From Planctomycetaceae bacterium (GTDB taxonomy: Bacteria > Planctomycetota > Planctomycetia > Pirellulales > UBA1268): DNA of 42,615 bases. The position numbers and the translations under genes are program-made. The notes beneath the pieces were generated by a model. It was given only the letters and a program-made list of their open reading frames with translations. It did not search any database and had not been told where the DNA came from. The DNA lies in NCBI GenBank assembly GCA_018694455.1, contig JABHNP010000304.1, forward strand, positions 1 to 42,615. Direction: 5' to 3'. Numbering within the stretch: the first letter of the stretch is position 1; each line of letters begins with the position of its first letter. Below are positions 24,234 to 32,928 of this stretch, piece by piece.

Positions 24234-24401
24234 ATGTCATCGCGAAAAGAAGATGAACTAGACGTTTTTGAGATGTTTTATGCGTCCGTCGGTCCTTCGT
24301 TGTGGGACCATCTGCGGCAGCCTACAGACGATGATGCTCCGGTCGAGCTGGTCCAGGAAGTCTTAGAAGAAGAGGGTTTGCAAGCAGACTTCATTGAGTA
24401 A
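24234..24401 (+). CDS. Small acidic hypothetical protein
   Basis: A 55-residue reading frame starting at ATG 24234 (MSSRKEDELDVFEMFYASVG...). It is strongly acidic, without signal peptide or membrane segment, and ends VLEEEGLQADFIE, 11 nt before the convergent PQQ-gene stop. The composition (evenly charged, helix-forming, few rare residues) looks like a real small protein, but no family is recognised and the Shine-Dalgarno is weak (GGAAC). The frame can be extended back to 24153, giving an implausible basic/hydrophobic N-terminus. Confidence 0.45.
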   Translation: MSSRKEDELDVFEMFYASVGPSLWDHLRQPTDDDAPVELVQEVLEEEGLQADFIE

Positions 24402-24412
24402 AGCAAAAGGCA

Positions 24413-25672
24413 CTAGAGCTTTGAAATCTTGAGGCAGAAAAGTCTGCTTTGTGTTCTGACGACCAGAAATCCTTCAGCAACAGCTGGAGTTGCTCGACAT
24501 TCTTCGTCTACGTCACGTCTTCCTAGAACCTGAAATTCCTCACCATCAACAAGAGTCACCATTTCTCCGTCACTGGAGATATTAAGGATCTCATCTCCAA
24601 TCAGTATTGGAGATGATGAAAAGTTGCCACCAACACGTTCCTTCCATATGATGTCTCCGCGTGCCGCGTGGATACATGTTACGACGCCTTTGTCTCCCCA
24701 GAGATAGAGTCGGCCGTTGGAAAAAAGAGGCGTTGGGACATACGGTGCTGTGCTGCGAGGTATCTCATATACAATTTCGCTGGCGTCATCTTTTGTTGCG
24801 GGAGGTTTGAGGGCAACAAGAAGATTGCTTCCACCCCCTCCACTGCCACAGGTGCCTATCAGCAGATTTCCTGCGCAGACAGGTGAGCTAACGGTTCGTA
24901 GAGGAAAGCATTTATTTTCCCAGAGGACAGTCCCAGTTTGGGGGTTGATCGCATACAGGCCATGCGCTTTACTCGTACAGATAACTTGTGCTTCACTTCC
25001 TGTATGAGCCAGAACAAGTGGTGTTGAGTACGCTGCTTTGTCGGCACCGTCACGTGCGAGTCTCCAGCGAGTCTTTCCTGTTTTTGTATCGATTCCAACA
25101 ACAGTTCCCTCGGTGTCTTGCTCAAGTTGAACAATAAGAGTGTCCTTCCAGATGACCGGTGAGCTGCCGAATCCATGGTGTCCAATGAATGGCCCAAGAT
25201 CAATGCCCCAACGACGAGTCCCGTCATGGGTCAGTGCCTCAAGCCGAACATTCTCACTTGTTCCCCAAAGCCAATAGATCCCGTCGCTGTTAACTGTCAC
25301 ACTACCTGATGCGGAACTGTTTTGTTTGTGATGACGCTCAATATTTCCTGGAAAATCTTGTTGCCACAGTAGTTTGCCGGTGTGAAGTTCATGACACAAA
25401 AGATGTCGTACCTTCTGCTCTTCGTTGGCAGAGGTCAGAAACACTTTTCCGTCCCAGATAATTGGCGAGGAATGTCCGATGCCCGAAATATCCGCCTGCC
25501 ACGTCCACTCATCATTTGTCCATGACGAGGGAAGCACCTCCGTAGATGCGTAGCCAGCTCCCTTTGATCCACGAAATCGAGGCCACTGATCATGAGTATC
25601 AGCATGAAGTGCAGCACTGTGCCCAACTGCTATCCAGAGCATGAGGAATAAAGAAAAGGGGTGCAGCTTCAT
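24413..25672 (-). CDS. Exported PQQ-like beta-propeller protein
   Basis: A 419-residue protein starting at ATG 25672 (signal peptide MKLHPFSLFLMLWIAVGHSA, cleavage near ALHADT). DQWPRFRGSKGAGYAS opens a BamB/PQQ-like propeller, with blades LHTGKLLWQQDFP, HDGTRRWGIDLG, TKTGKTRWRLARD, PQTGTVLWENKC and ARGDIIWKERVG. A glycine-rich loop (GTCGSGGGGSN) interrupts the fifth blade. It is probably a non-enzymatic exported propeller; substrate unknown. It is the last gene of the co-directional sulfatase cluster, 78 nt downstream of the CTPTR sulfatase, and paralogous to the protein at 12592-13884. Confidence 0.9.
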   Translation of the reverse strand: MKLHPFSLFLMLWIAVGHSAALHADTHDQWPRFRGSKGAGYASTEVLPSSWTNDEWTWQADISGIGHSSPIIWDGKVFLTSANEEQKVRHLLCHELHTGKLLWQQDFPGNIERHHKQNSSASGSVTVNSDGIYWLWGTSENVRLEALTHDGTRRWGIDLGPFIGHHGFGSSPVIWKDTLIVQLEQDTEGTVVGIDTKTGKTRWRLARDGADKAAYSTPLVLAHTGSEAQVICTSKAHGLYAINPQTGTVLWENKCFPLRTVSSPVCAGNLLIGTCGSGGGGSNLLVALKPPATKDDASEIVYEIPRSTAPYVPTPLFSNGRLYLWGDKGVVTCIHAARGDIIWKERVGGNFSSSPILIGDEILNISSDGEMVTLVDGEEFQVLGRRDVDEECRATPAVAEGFLVVRTQSRLFCLKISKL

Positions 25673-25750
25673 AAGGGCAAGGCCTCTTGTTTTAAACTCA
25701 ATGCAACAATGTGCAGAAGACGAATGGGCACAACGCATATAACCACAACA

Positions 25751-27331
25751 TTATCGAGCGATGGGTCGTGTTCGTCCATCGTCGATCGCTTTTTGAAGTT
25801 GTGCTGTGAGAGTTTGTGCCTGATCGGTTGCTGTCTTGTAGACGTTATTTTTTTCTCCCGGATCAGTTTCGAGATTGAATAGCTGGTATTTCGGGACGTT
25901 CGTATTTGCAAGTTCCCGCTCAACGACGACATTGCGTGCTTTACCACGTTCGTGTCGTAGTAATTTCCATTTTCCAACGCGTAGTCCATAGTTTCCGTTG
26001 CTCCCATTGTCCTGCTGGATGAGGTGATCTCGTCCCTTCGCGCCTTCTTTGCCAACTAAGGCATCACTCACATCGATACTATCGAGGCAGGCATCATTAT
26101 GGATGTGATGATTCACAAGGTGGTTGAGGCTCGTCGCAAGATCAATGGTGCACACCAATTCGTCTGACACGCCTGGGCTAATAGTGCCCGGCCAGCATGT
26201 AATAAACGGCGTCCTCGTTCCTCCTTCATAAATGCTGTATTTGCCTCCTGAATAAGGGCCAGCCGCATGGTGGGCTCCATTTTTCTCAATGGCCTGGTCT
26301 TTGTAGCCATCATCGAGGACCGGGCCATTATCGCTACAAAACACAATAAGCGTGTCGTTTGTAAGCCCTTCTTCTGCCAGTGTTTTTGTTAATTCACCAA
26401 CGCACCAGTCAAGCTCAAGAACGGCGTCACCTCGTGGCCCAAGTTGTGACGTTCCCTGAAATCGCTCGTGGACAATTCGAGGAACATGGCATTCGTGTGC
26501 GGCAAAAAATAGGAAGAAGGGCTGGTTCTTTGGTCGTTCTTTTCGAATGAATTTCTTGCTTTGCTTGACCCAGGTATCTGCAAGGTCTTCATCACGAAAT
26601 CGTGCAGCGTGTCCACCTGTATAGAAACCAATGCGGCTAATCCCGTTGTGAATCGTCTGGTTGTGGCCGTGCGACCAATCCATTTTGAGCGTATCGCGTG
26701 CAGATGCGCCTGTTGGTAAATCTGGTGATGGATTTTTTTTACCAACCCACAGCGGATCACTGGGATCGAGGTTCTTCACATGATGGTCTTCAACAAAAAC
26801 TTGTGGTACGCGATCGTTTGTTGTCGGAAGAAGAAAGCATGTGTCAAAGCCGATCTCCAGAGGCCCCGGGTTGAGTTCACCGTTCCAATCGGGACCATTT
26901 GGTCCGCCTAGGCCAAGATGCCATTTGCCAACAACGGCAGTGTTGTAGCCAGCATCACGCAGTAATGAAGCAATCGTTGCTGTTCCTGGTTGTATGATCG
27001 CTGGAGCCGTCGGAGCTGCAATCCCTGTCCCTTTTTTACGAAAGGCATAGTTTCCGGTTAAGAACGAGTACCGAGTGGGTGTGCACGTTGAAGCTGAACA
27101 GTATCCGCTGGTGAATCGAAGACCTTGTTCAGCAAGAGCATCAATATTCGGTGTTGTGATTGCTGTTGCCCCATTGCAGGAGACATCGCCATAGCCAACA
27201 TCATCGCCCATGATCACAATAATATTTGGAGTTGCTGCAGTTTCGACAGCGTGTGTGTGGGCTGTGGTGAACACTGCGAGTAGTGCCACCAAACAGAGTG
27301 ATACAGTGAAAGGGGATACAAATGATTTCAT
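25751..27331 (-). CDS. Sulfatase, Cys type (CTPTR), exported
   Basis: A 526-residue sulfatase from ATG 27331, preceded by AAGGA at 8 nt; the frame stays open to 27460 but has no such site. The signal peptide is VSLCLVALLAVFTTAHTHA. Metal pair Asp43-Asp44 (IMGDDVGYGD), sequon Cys83-Thr-Pro-Thr-Arg87, VVGKWHLGLG, FCSDNGPVLDDGYKD and KYSIYEGGTRTPFI are all intact. The C-terminus has LFNLETDPGEKNNVY. This subfamily resembles arylsulfatase A/GALNS-type enzymes common in marine polysaccharide degraders. It follows the sulfatase-glycosidase fusion gene after 151 nt on the same strand. Confidence 0.95.
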   Translation of the reverse strand: MKSFVSPFTVSLCLVALLAVFTTAHTHAVETAATPNIIVIMGDDVGYGDVSCNGATAITTPNIDALAEQGLRFTSGYCSASTCTPTRYSFLTGNYAFRKKGTGIAAPTAPAIIQPGTATIASLLRDAGYNTAVVGKWHLGLGGPNGPDWNGELNPGPLEIGFDTCFLLPTTNDRVPQVFVEDHHVKNLDPSDPLWVGKKNPSPDLPTGASARDTLKMDWSHGHNQTIHNGISRIGFYTGGHAARFRDEDLADTWVKQSKKFIRKERPKNQPFFLFFAAHECHVPRIVHERFQGTSQLGPRGDAVLELDWCVGELTKTLAEEGLTNDTLIVFCSDNGPVLDDGYKDQAIEKNGAHHAAGPYSGGKYSIYEGGTRTPFITCWPGTISPGVSDELVCTIDLATSLNHLVNHHIHNDACLDSIDVSDALVGKEGAKGRDHLIQQDNGSNGNYGLRVGKWKLLRHERGKARNVVVERELANTNVPKYQLFNLETDPGEKNNVYKTATDQAQTLTAQLQKAIDDGRTRPIAR

Positions 27332-27482
27332 TGATTTATCCTTACCTAAGACAACATATGGGAACTCGCAGTATCTTACATGTGATCTACCCAGTCTACA
27401 CGAGATAGTTTCAGTACCGGATTTTACAAACGGTTTCTTGACGAAATAAAGCATCAACACGACTCTGTAAAAGGGGCGTCAT

Positions 27483-30400
27483 TCATGGTGCCTTATAGAT
27501 TTTTTTCTGAATTAAGCCGGTGTAGGTCGGATCGATACATTCGGCTGTCGAGGCGTCGAGTTCTTCCTTCAGCTGAGCTACCGTCTTGGTCTTTTGAGAC
27601 ACCACGTTTTTTGTTTCACCAAGGTTATTAGCCATGATGGCGGCACGTTTAGGTGTTCGTTTTGTTTCCTGTGTTCTTGAGACCATTGTTGCTGGAAGTT
27701 TTTTTGCCGAAGTAGTAGTTGCGGCTTTGGTTTCTGAGGGAAAGTCTTCAAGAAGCTTTTCAAGGGCATGAATGGGTGAGGACGGTTTTGCATGGCGAAC
27801 GGCGGCTTTTTTGTTTGCCACATGGCTGACGATATCAACAAAGGGAACATGTGATCGGCCGGTTACGTCAACAAGCCCAACCTGATGGTTTTCACGATCT
27901 CGCCTGCCGCCAGCAGATTGATCGTTCCATTGAAACCAGTGCACGCCGACAAACTTTGGGTTTGCAAGAGCCGAAGCAAGATAGCGGGCGTATGCGAGGC
28001 CCCTCTGCCGCTGGTCCCATGCAGAGGAAAGACCAGGGCTTGGCACACCGCGATCTGCTGCTCCAATATGAAACTCACTTGCGATGATCGGGATCTCAGC
28101 ATTATCGGGAACCTGCCATGATCGAACCTCATTGTCGTACACATTGACAGAAAACACGTCTGCGTGCCCAACAGCTGCACGGCCAAGAACATTTGGACCA
28201 CGATGGCAGCGGCATCCAAGAAAAAGTGTGCCAGGGAGTGTCTTTTCAATGGCTTCTTTCGATTTTTTGAAAAACGCTTGGGCGAACTCAAAATAAAGAG
28301 GATCTATGTCTTTTGCTGCAGATGCACGATATGTGGTGTCACCATGTTGAAGAATCTGGTCCCAGTTAGAAAAAGATGCGCTCCAGGCCTCGTTCAGTTG
28401 ATTGAGTGAAGCGTATTTCTGACGGATCTGCCTTAGAACCCATTCTTTTGTTGTATCACCGTCTGGAAGTTCGAAAACAAGCTGAGAAAAACGATCCGGC
28501 CATTCAAATTCATTTCCGATAAAAATGCCAAGGCAGTAAGGGTCATCTTTTGCCCAGGAAGATTGTTTGAGTGCTTTGCATAAGTCGTTGACATAGTCGT
28601 CCCGAAATGGTGAAGGAGTTTTTTTTCCTGTAAGCCACCAGATAGAGGCGAGGAGCGTATAGGGCGTTTTTCTGTCTTTTCGGATGTCGGTACTACTCCA
28701 AGCAGCCAGCGTGTTGAGCCCCCACATTTTCATTCGATCATGAATTCCATCTCGGCTCCTTTTTTGCCAGCGGTTCCCCAAGCCGTAAAATGCGTTCAGG
28801 GCAGGAAAGTTGACGTAATTTTTGTCTCCTCGTTTAAGCATCGAGAGCCAATAGGAAGGAGCGTCTTTGGTTGGTAGGCGTTCAAAGTAATGCTCCTTAA
28901 TTCGAGTCGCAGTGACAGGTGTCATTGCTTCCGTGCCAGCAAGACATGCGCCTGTAGAAAAAAAGAGATATCCTTCCGGGTCAACAAGCCACCACTGACT
29001 GCCAACTTTTTCGGTACGGAATCTTCCAGTGGATTCGAGGTGGGGGCCATTTTTCCAGCCACCATATGTGCTGGTGTTTTGTGTGTGACCATTTGCTGCT
29101 TTGGAAAGTTCTTCGGGAAGTTCCTTTTGAAGCTGTTCACGGGAGTGAAGTTTCCCAGGCCACTCGACAGCCCGGACCTGCCCGAACTGATCAAGGTACG
29201 GAAGTTCGTGGAGTAGACGGTCCCGTTGGGGAGTTGCTTCCCACGCTGCAAAAATATCTGAAATTTCAAGGTCGACACGATCATTTGATGAGTCGATATC
29301 AAGAACAATGCTAACAATGTCAGCCGGGAAAAATTGTCGCCAGTGATGTCGGTGTCCATTTGGCTTGCCGAGTTGGTCTTTGAAAATATCCGGTCCGTCA
29401 TATTGAGGTGCTGTTATCGGAAAGACAAAGCCGACAGTTGCATGTTCATCGTGAAGGGCCACTGCAGAACCAACGCAGTGACGGCCCCATCCGAGAGGTT
29501 TGCTGTTATTGAGTCGAGCTGAGATGGTTGTGACTCCGGGGTTCTTGTTGCAGACGGGCAGGCCGAGTAACCGGTACGATGATGCATTCCACGGAGTATT
29601 GTTTTTCGGTGTAAACGAAATGGTGAAAGGAGCTTTGCCCTGAATACGCCACGTGTCTGGCCCCCTTGCTTCGACACGGACATCCTCTGGGATGTTTATG
29701 GGCTTCATCTTGAAAGTGCAAACAGGTTGAAAGAGTTCTTCTGAAGATGTTTTTCTGTCCAAAGATACTTTTCTGTGCTCAGTCGTGTTGTGATCCGGAA
29801 TTGGTTTATGCACAGTCTGGAAAATTGGTGTGCTGCGTTCACTATCAAGGATGGAGGCCAGACCACTCAGCATCATTGCAACGCGCTGCTTTTGATCCCC
29901 GCTTTCAATGAGGTCGTGCTTTTCCGCCAGATCCTCATGTAGATTAAAGAGATGAAGTGGCTTTTTTTCTTTGGTGGTAATGAGCTTCCATTGATTTTTC
30001 CGGAAAGCTTTTGCCAGTTTTTGTCCCCAGCCATCTCCATCATTCGCCTGGATGAGAAGTTCGTGTCGAAGCCGAGAGGAATCCTGCTGCAGAAGTGCTG
30101 GTAAGAAAGACTGGCTATCAAGCCCATCATGCTTTGGGTCGAGTGTTTGCCCCGTCAACTCAGCAAGCGTCGCGAAAATATCCTGGAGTCCGACAAGTGC
30201 AGATGAGGTTACCGCTTGTGCAATCGTCGAACCAGGCTGTGTTCCATCTCCCCATCGAGCAATGAGTGGAACTCTGTGACCACCTTCCCAGACTGTGGCT
30301 TTGCTTCCGCGAAGCGGTGCATTCGAGTTGTGATCAAGCCGGTGGTTTCCCGGCTTTCCTCGTGCAAGGCCGCCGTTGTCACTGGCAAATAGAATCAGCG

Positions 30401-31325
30401 TGTTTTTGAGGAGTCCGTGTGTTTTGAGGTGATCGACAAGTATTCCAAGTTGAATGTCTGCTTCATAAATCATATCGAGATGCGCGTCTCCAGCGGCACC
30501 TTTGATGTCTTTTCCTGCTAGCGTTTTTGGTGGTGTGTGAGGAACATGACATGATTCCGTGCAGTAGTGCATGAAAAACGGCGTGTCGACGTGATCTTTT
30601 ACATGACGGTCAATGAAAGCCGTTGCCTCACTAATTAATTGTGGTCCCGCTTCAGATGAATTCCAGTGTTTGAATCCAAATCCTTTGGTTGGAATTTCAG
30701 ACGATCCATAAATACCAGGTTCCCATTCAATGAGGTCTTCTGGGGCACCATCAAGCATGCCGTTCCGGAAGGCAATGTAGGGCGACCCCTGGATCCCCTG
30801 CGGCAGGCTGTAGGTGAAATCAAACCCCAAGTCGGATGGGCCATCTTTCCATTTTCGGCTGAAGTCAATGTCATGAAAATCAAACTTCCAAGTGACTGGT
30901 TTTCTGGTTGTTTTGCTGTACACCGTGCCACCAAGATGCACTTTGCCAAGAAATGCCGTGTGGTAGCCAGCGTGCTTCATGAGCTGACCGAGTGTTGTTT
31001 GGCCGTCAAGGATTTGGGATCGCTGATGGAACATCCACGTGCCATTTTCGAGCCGGCCCCGCCATGGATAGTTTCCTGTCATCACACTGTATCGAGATGG
31101 TGCACAAACTGCCGAAGGGCTGTGCGCATCTGTAAATCGAATGCCGTTGGCACAGAGGCTCTCAATGTTCGGTAATGTCACTTTACTTTCCGGGTTGTAT
31201 GCGCGGCAGTCGCCATATCCCATGTCATCCATGAAGAAAATGATGACGTTTGGTTTTTCATGAGAAGTCGCAGCAAATACGTTAGGAGTTGCTGATAACA
31301 GAAGAAGAAGTGCGACGAACCGCAT
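27483..31325 (-). CDS. Sulfatase fused to GH50/beta-agarase-like glycosidase
   Basis: A single 1280-residue open frame without stop or frameshift. A signal peptide (VALLLLLSATPNVFA) is followed by a complete sulfatase, about residues 20-500: Asp33-Asp34, sequon Cys74-Ala-Pro-Ser-Arg78, LGKVHLGG, FASDNGGLARGKPGNH, WEGGHRVPLIARW. About 535-695 is a beta-sandwich like the N-terminal carbohydrate-binding domain of GH50 enzymes. About 775-1150 is a clan GH-A barrel with WWLVDPEGYLFFSTGA, KMWGLNTLAAWS, acid/base Glu939 in GIFIGNEFEW and nucleophile Glu1084 in IIASEFHIGA. The last ~115 residues are a Lys/Thr/Ala-rich tail. Predicted role: desulfate and cleave a sulfated galactan in one secreted enzyme. 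The family call for the barrel (GH50-like against GH42/GH86-like) is an inference. Start: ATG 31325 with GGGGA 8 nt upstream, rather than TTG 31340. Confidence 0.88.
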   Translation of the reverse strand: MRFVALLLLLSATPNVFAATSHEKPNVIIFFMDDMGYGDCRAYNPESKVTLPNIESLCANGIRFTDAHSPSAVCAPSRYSVMTGNYPWRGRLENGTWMFHQRSQILDGQTTLGQLMKHAGYHTAFLGKVHLGGTVYSKTTRKPVTWKFDFHDIDFSRKWKDGPSDLGFDFTYSLPQGIQGSPYIAFRNGMLDGAPEDLIEWEPGIYGSSEIPTKGFGFKHWNSSEAGPQLISEATAFIDRHVKDHVDTPFFMHYCTESCHVPHTPPKTLAGKDIKGAAGDAHLDMIYEADIQLGILVDHLKTHGLLKNTLILFASDNGGLARGKPGNHRLDHNSNAPLRGSKATVWEGGHRVPLIARWGDGTQPGSTIAQAVTSSALVGLQDIFATLAELTGQTLDPKHDGLDSQSFLPALLQQDSSRLRHELLIQANDGDGWGQKLAKAFRKNQWKLITTKEKKPLHLFNLHEDLAEKHDLIESGDQKQRVAMMLSGLASILDSERSTPIFQTVHKPIPDHNTTEHRKVSLDRKTSSEELFQPVCTFKMKPINIPEDVRVEARGPDTWRIQGKAPFTISFTPKNNTPWNASSYRLLGLPVCNKNPGVTTISARLNNSKPLGWGRHCVGSAVALHDEHATVGFVFPITAPQYDGPDIFKDQLGKPNGHRHHWRQFFPADIVSIVLDIDSSNDRVDLEISDIFAAWEATPQRDRLLHELPYLDQFGQVRAVEWPGKLHSREQLQKELPEELSKAANGHTQNTSTYGGWKNGPHLESTGRFRTEKVGSQWWLVDPEGYLFFSTGACLAGTEAMTPVTATRIKEHYFERLPTKDAPSYWLSMLKRGDKNYVNFPALNAFYGLGNRWQKRSRDGIHDRMKMWGLNTLAAWSSTDIRKDRKTPYTLLASIWWLTGKKTPSPFRDDYVNDLCKALKQSSWAKDDPYCLGIFIGNEFEWPDRFSQLVFELPDGDTTKEWVLRQIRQKYASLNQLNEAWSASFSNWDQILQHGDTTYRASAAKDIDPLYFEFAQAFFKKSKEAIEKTLPGTLFLGCRCHRGPNVLGRAAVGHADVFSVNVYDNEVRSWQVPDNAEIPIIASEFHIGAADRGVPSPGLSSAWDQRQRGLAYARYLASALANPKFVGVHWFQWNDQSAGGRRDRENHQVGLVDVTGRSHVPFVDIVSHVANKKAAVRHAKPSSPIHALEKLLEDFPSETKAATTTSAKKLPATMVSRTQETKRTPKRAAIMANNLGETKNVVSQKTKTVAQLKEELDASTAECIDPTYTGLIQKKIYKAP

Positions 31326-31392
31326 TACAGAATTCCCCAAAGAAAAGTGAAAGGATCAAATCGTCTGTTGGCTTCTTGGAAAGCAGACGAAA

Positions 31393-31420
31393 TTGAGAAT
31401 AGGCAATTTTGAGAATAGGC
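31393..31420. repeat. 12-bp direct repeat between DUF1501 and the fusion gene
   Basis: TTGAGAATAGGC occurs at 31393-31404 and 31409-31420, a 16-nt period. The second copy abuts the DUF1501 stop codon. It may be a small tandem duplication or a regulatory element in the intergenic leader of the sulfatase-glycosidase gene. Confidence 0.5.
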
Positions 31421-32922
31421 TAGGCTATCAGGTCGCGGAGCACATGCCCATGAACGTTCGTAAGACGTCTTTCTAATCCATTGTGATAGAAGGTAAGCCG
31501 TTCGTGATCGAGGCCCATGAGATGGAGTAGTGTGGCGTTGAAGTCATAGACTGATGCGGGGTTCTCCGCAGCCTTAAAGCCAAACTCATCACTTGTCCCA
31601 TAGCTGGTCGCTCGTTTCACACCTGCTCCAGTAAGAAAGCACGTGAATGCATCCGGGTTGTGGTCACGCCCTGTTCCATTGGCCTGAAGGAACGGCATTC
31701 GGCCAAACTCTGTCGCCCAAACGACAAGTGTGTGGTCAAGCATGCCCCGCTCCCGTAGGTCAGCCAGTAACGCGGCTGTTGGCTGATCCATAATCTCGGC
31801 CTGCATCGCGTGGGTTTTCAGAATGTTCTGGTGGGAGTCCCAGTTTGTAATGCCATTTCCACCAGAAGGATCACTGCCATTGAAAAGCTGGACAACCCGT
31901 ACGCCACGTTCAAGGAGTCGCCGGGCAAGAATACAATTCTGTGCATATGAGCCTCGTAGCTCACTTCCACCTTCAACGCCATACGACGCGAGTGTTGCTG
32001 CGGATTCTCCAGCGAGATTCATGACGTCTGGAATAGACATTTGCATGCGACCGGCAAGCTCGTAGCTGGCGATTCGTCCAGCAAGATCGGCATCACCAGG
32101 GTATTGCTCGAGATGATGTGCATTGAGTCGCTGAATAATATCACGCGTCGTCGCATCATCTTTCCCCGTAAGTTGTTCTGGACGGCCGAGGTTTTTGGGG
32201 GGGCTTGTAGCACTAAAGTCCGTGCCCTGAAACGCTGCTGGTAGAAAACCATTTCCAAAGTTGTTTTTTCCACTGCGTGCGAGTCCGCGAGGATCATTTA
32301 TGGCAACAAACGCTGGCAGGTTCTCGTTTTCGGTGCCGAGGGCATAGGTTGTCCATGCACCGAAAGACGGAAAACCCTCCATTGTAAATCCAGTGTTCAT
32401 GAAGTTCTCACCTTGAGGGTGAGCACTTGACTCGGTATGGAGAGAGTGAACGAAACAGAGTTCGTCAGTCTGTTTGGCTAAATTGGGAAGAAGGTCAGAA
32501 ACCATCTTGCCGGTTTCTCCACGTGGACGAAACTTCCAAAAGGGCTTTGCAATGTTTCCGGTTGGCCCTTCAAATGTCACATCTGGAATTCCAGGTGGCT
32601 TCTTGCCGTGAAACTTTTCGAGGGCGGGTTTGTAGTCAAAGGTGTCAACATGACTGACAGCACCAGGACAATAGATAACAAGGACTTGTTTTGCAGGCAT
32701 TGTGAAGTGAGGTTGGCGTGCTGCATATGGATCGTTGGGATCGATCTTTGGGCGAATAGGTTCTTTTCCGCCCGCAGTACGGACCGTCTCAGCCAGAAGA
32801 CCATCCCCTTGTAGCATCTGGAGAAGTGCGAGGCTGGAGGTGGAGAGCCCAGCCGTTTTGAGAAATGAGCGGCGGTCCAGGAAATGTCGACCCTGCGGCA
32901 ACAGGTGTTCAGCGTTGTTCAT
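31420..32922 (-). CDS. DUF1501 protein with Tat signal
   Basis: A 500-residue DUF1501 protein, longer than its paralogue at 13904-15205. The Tat motif is DRRSFLKTAGLSTSSLALL. Family landmarks: LVIYCPGAVSHVDTFDYKPAL, HTESSAHPQGENFMNTG, NWDSHQNILKTH, VVWATEFGRMPFLQ and GRDHNPDAFTCFL. The activity is unknown, but a metal-dependent alkaline-phosphatase-like fold is suspected from the Asp/His pattern. It starts 6 nt after the DUF1549/1553 stop, so translation is probably coupled. It sits directly upstream of the sulfatase-glycosidase fusion gene. Confidence 0.93.
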   Translation of the reverse strand: MNNAEHLLPQGRHFLDRRSFLKTAGLSTSSLALLQMLQGDGLLAETVRTAGGKEPIRPKIDPNDPYAARQPHFTMPAKQVLVIYCPGAVSHVDTFDYKPALEKFHGKKPPGIPDVTFEGPTGNIAKPFWKFRPRGETGKMVSDLLPNLAKQTDELCFVHSLHTESSAHPQGENFMNTGFTMEGFPSFGAWTTYALGTENENLPAFVAINDPRGLARSGKNNFGNGFLPAAFQGTDFSATSPPKNLGRPEQLTGKDDATTRDIIQRLNAHHLEQYPGDADLAGRIASYELAGRMQMSIPDVMNLAGESAATLASYGVEGGSELRGSYAQNCILARRLLERGVRVVQLFNGSDPSGGNGITNWDSHQNILKTHAMQAEIMDQPTAALLADLRERGMLDHTLVVWATEFGRMPFLQANGTGRDHNPDAFTCFLTGAGVKRATSYGTSDEFGFKAAENPASVYDFNATLLHLMGLDHERLTFYHNGLERRLTNVHGHVLRDLIA

Positions 32923-32928
32923 GATGGC

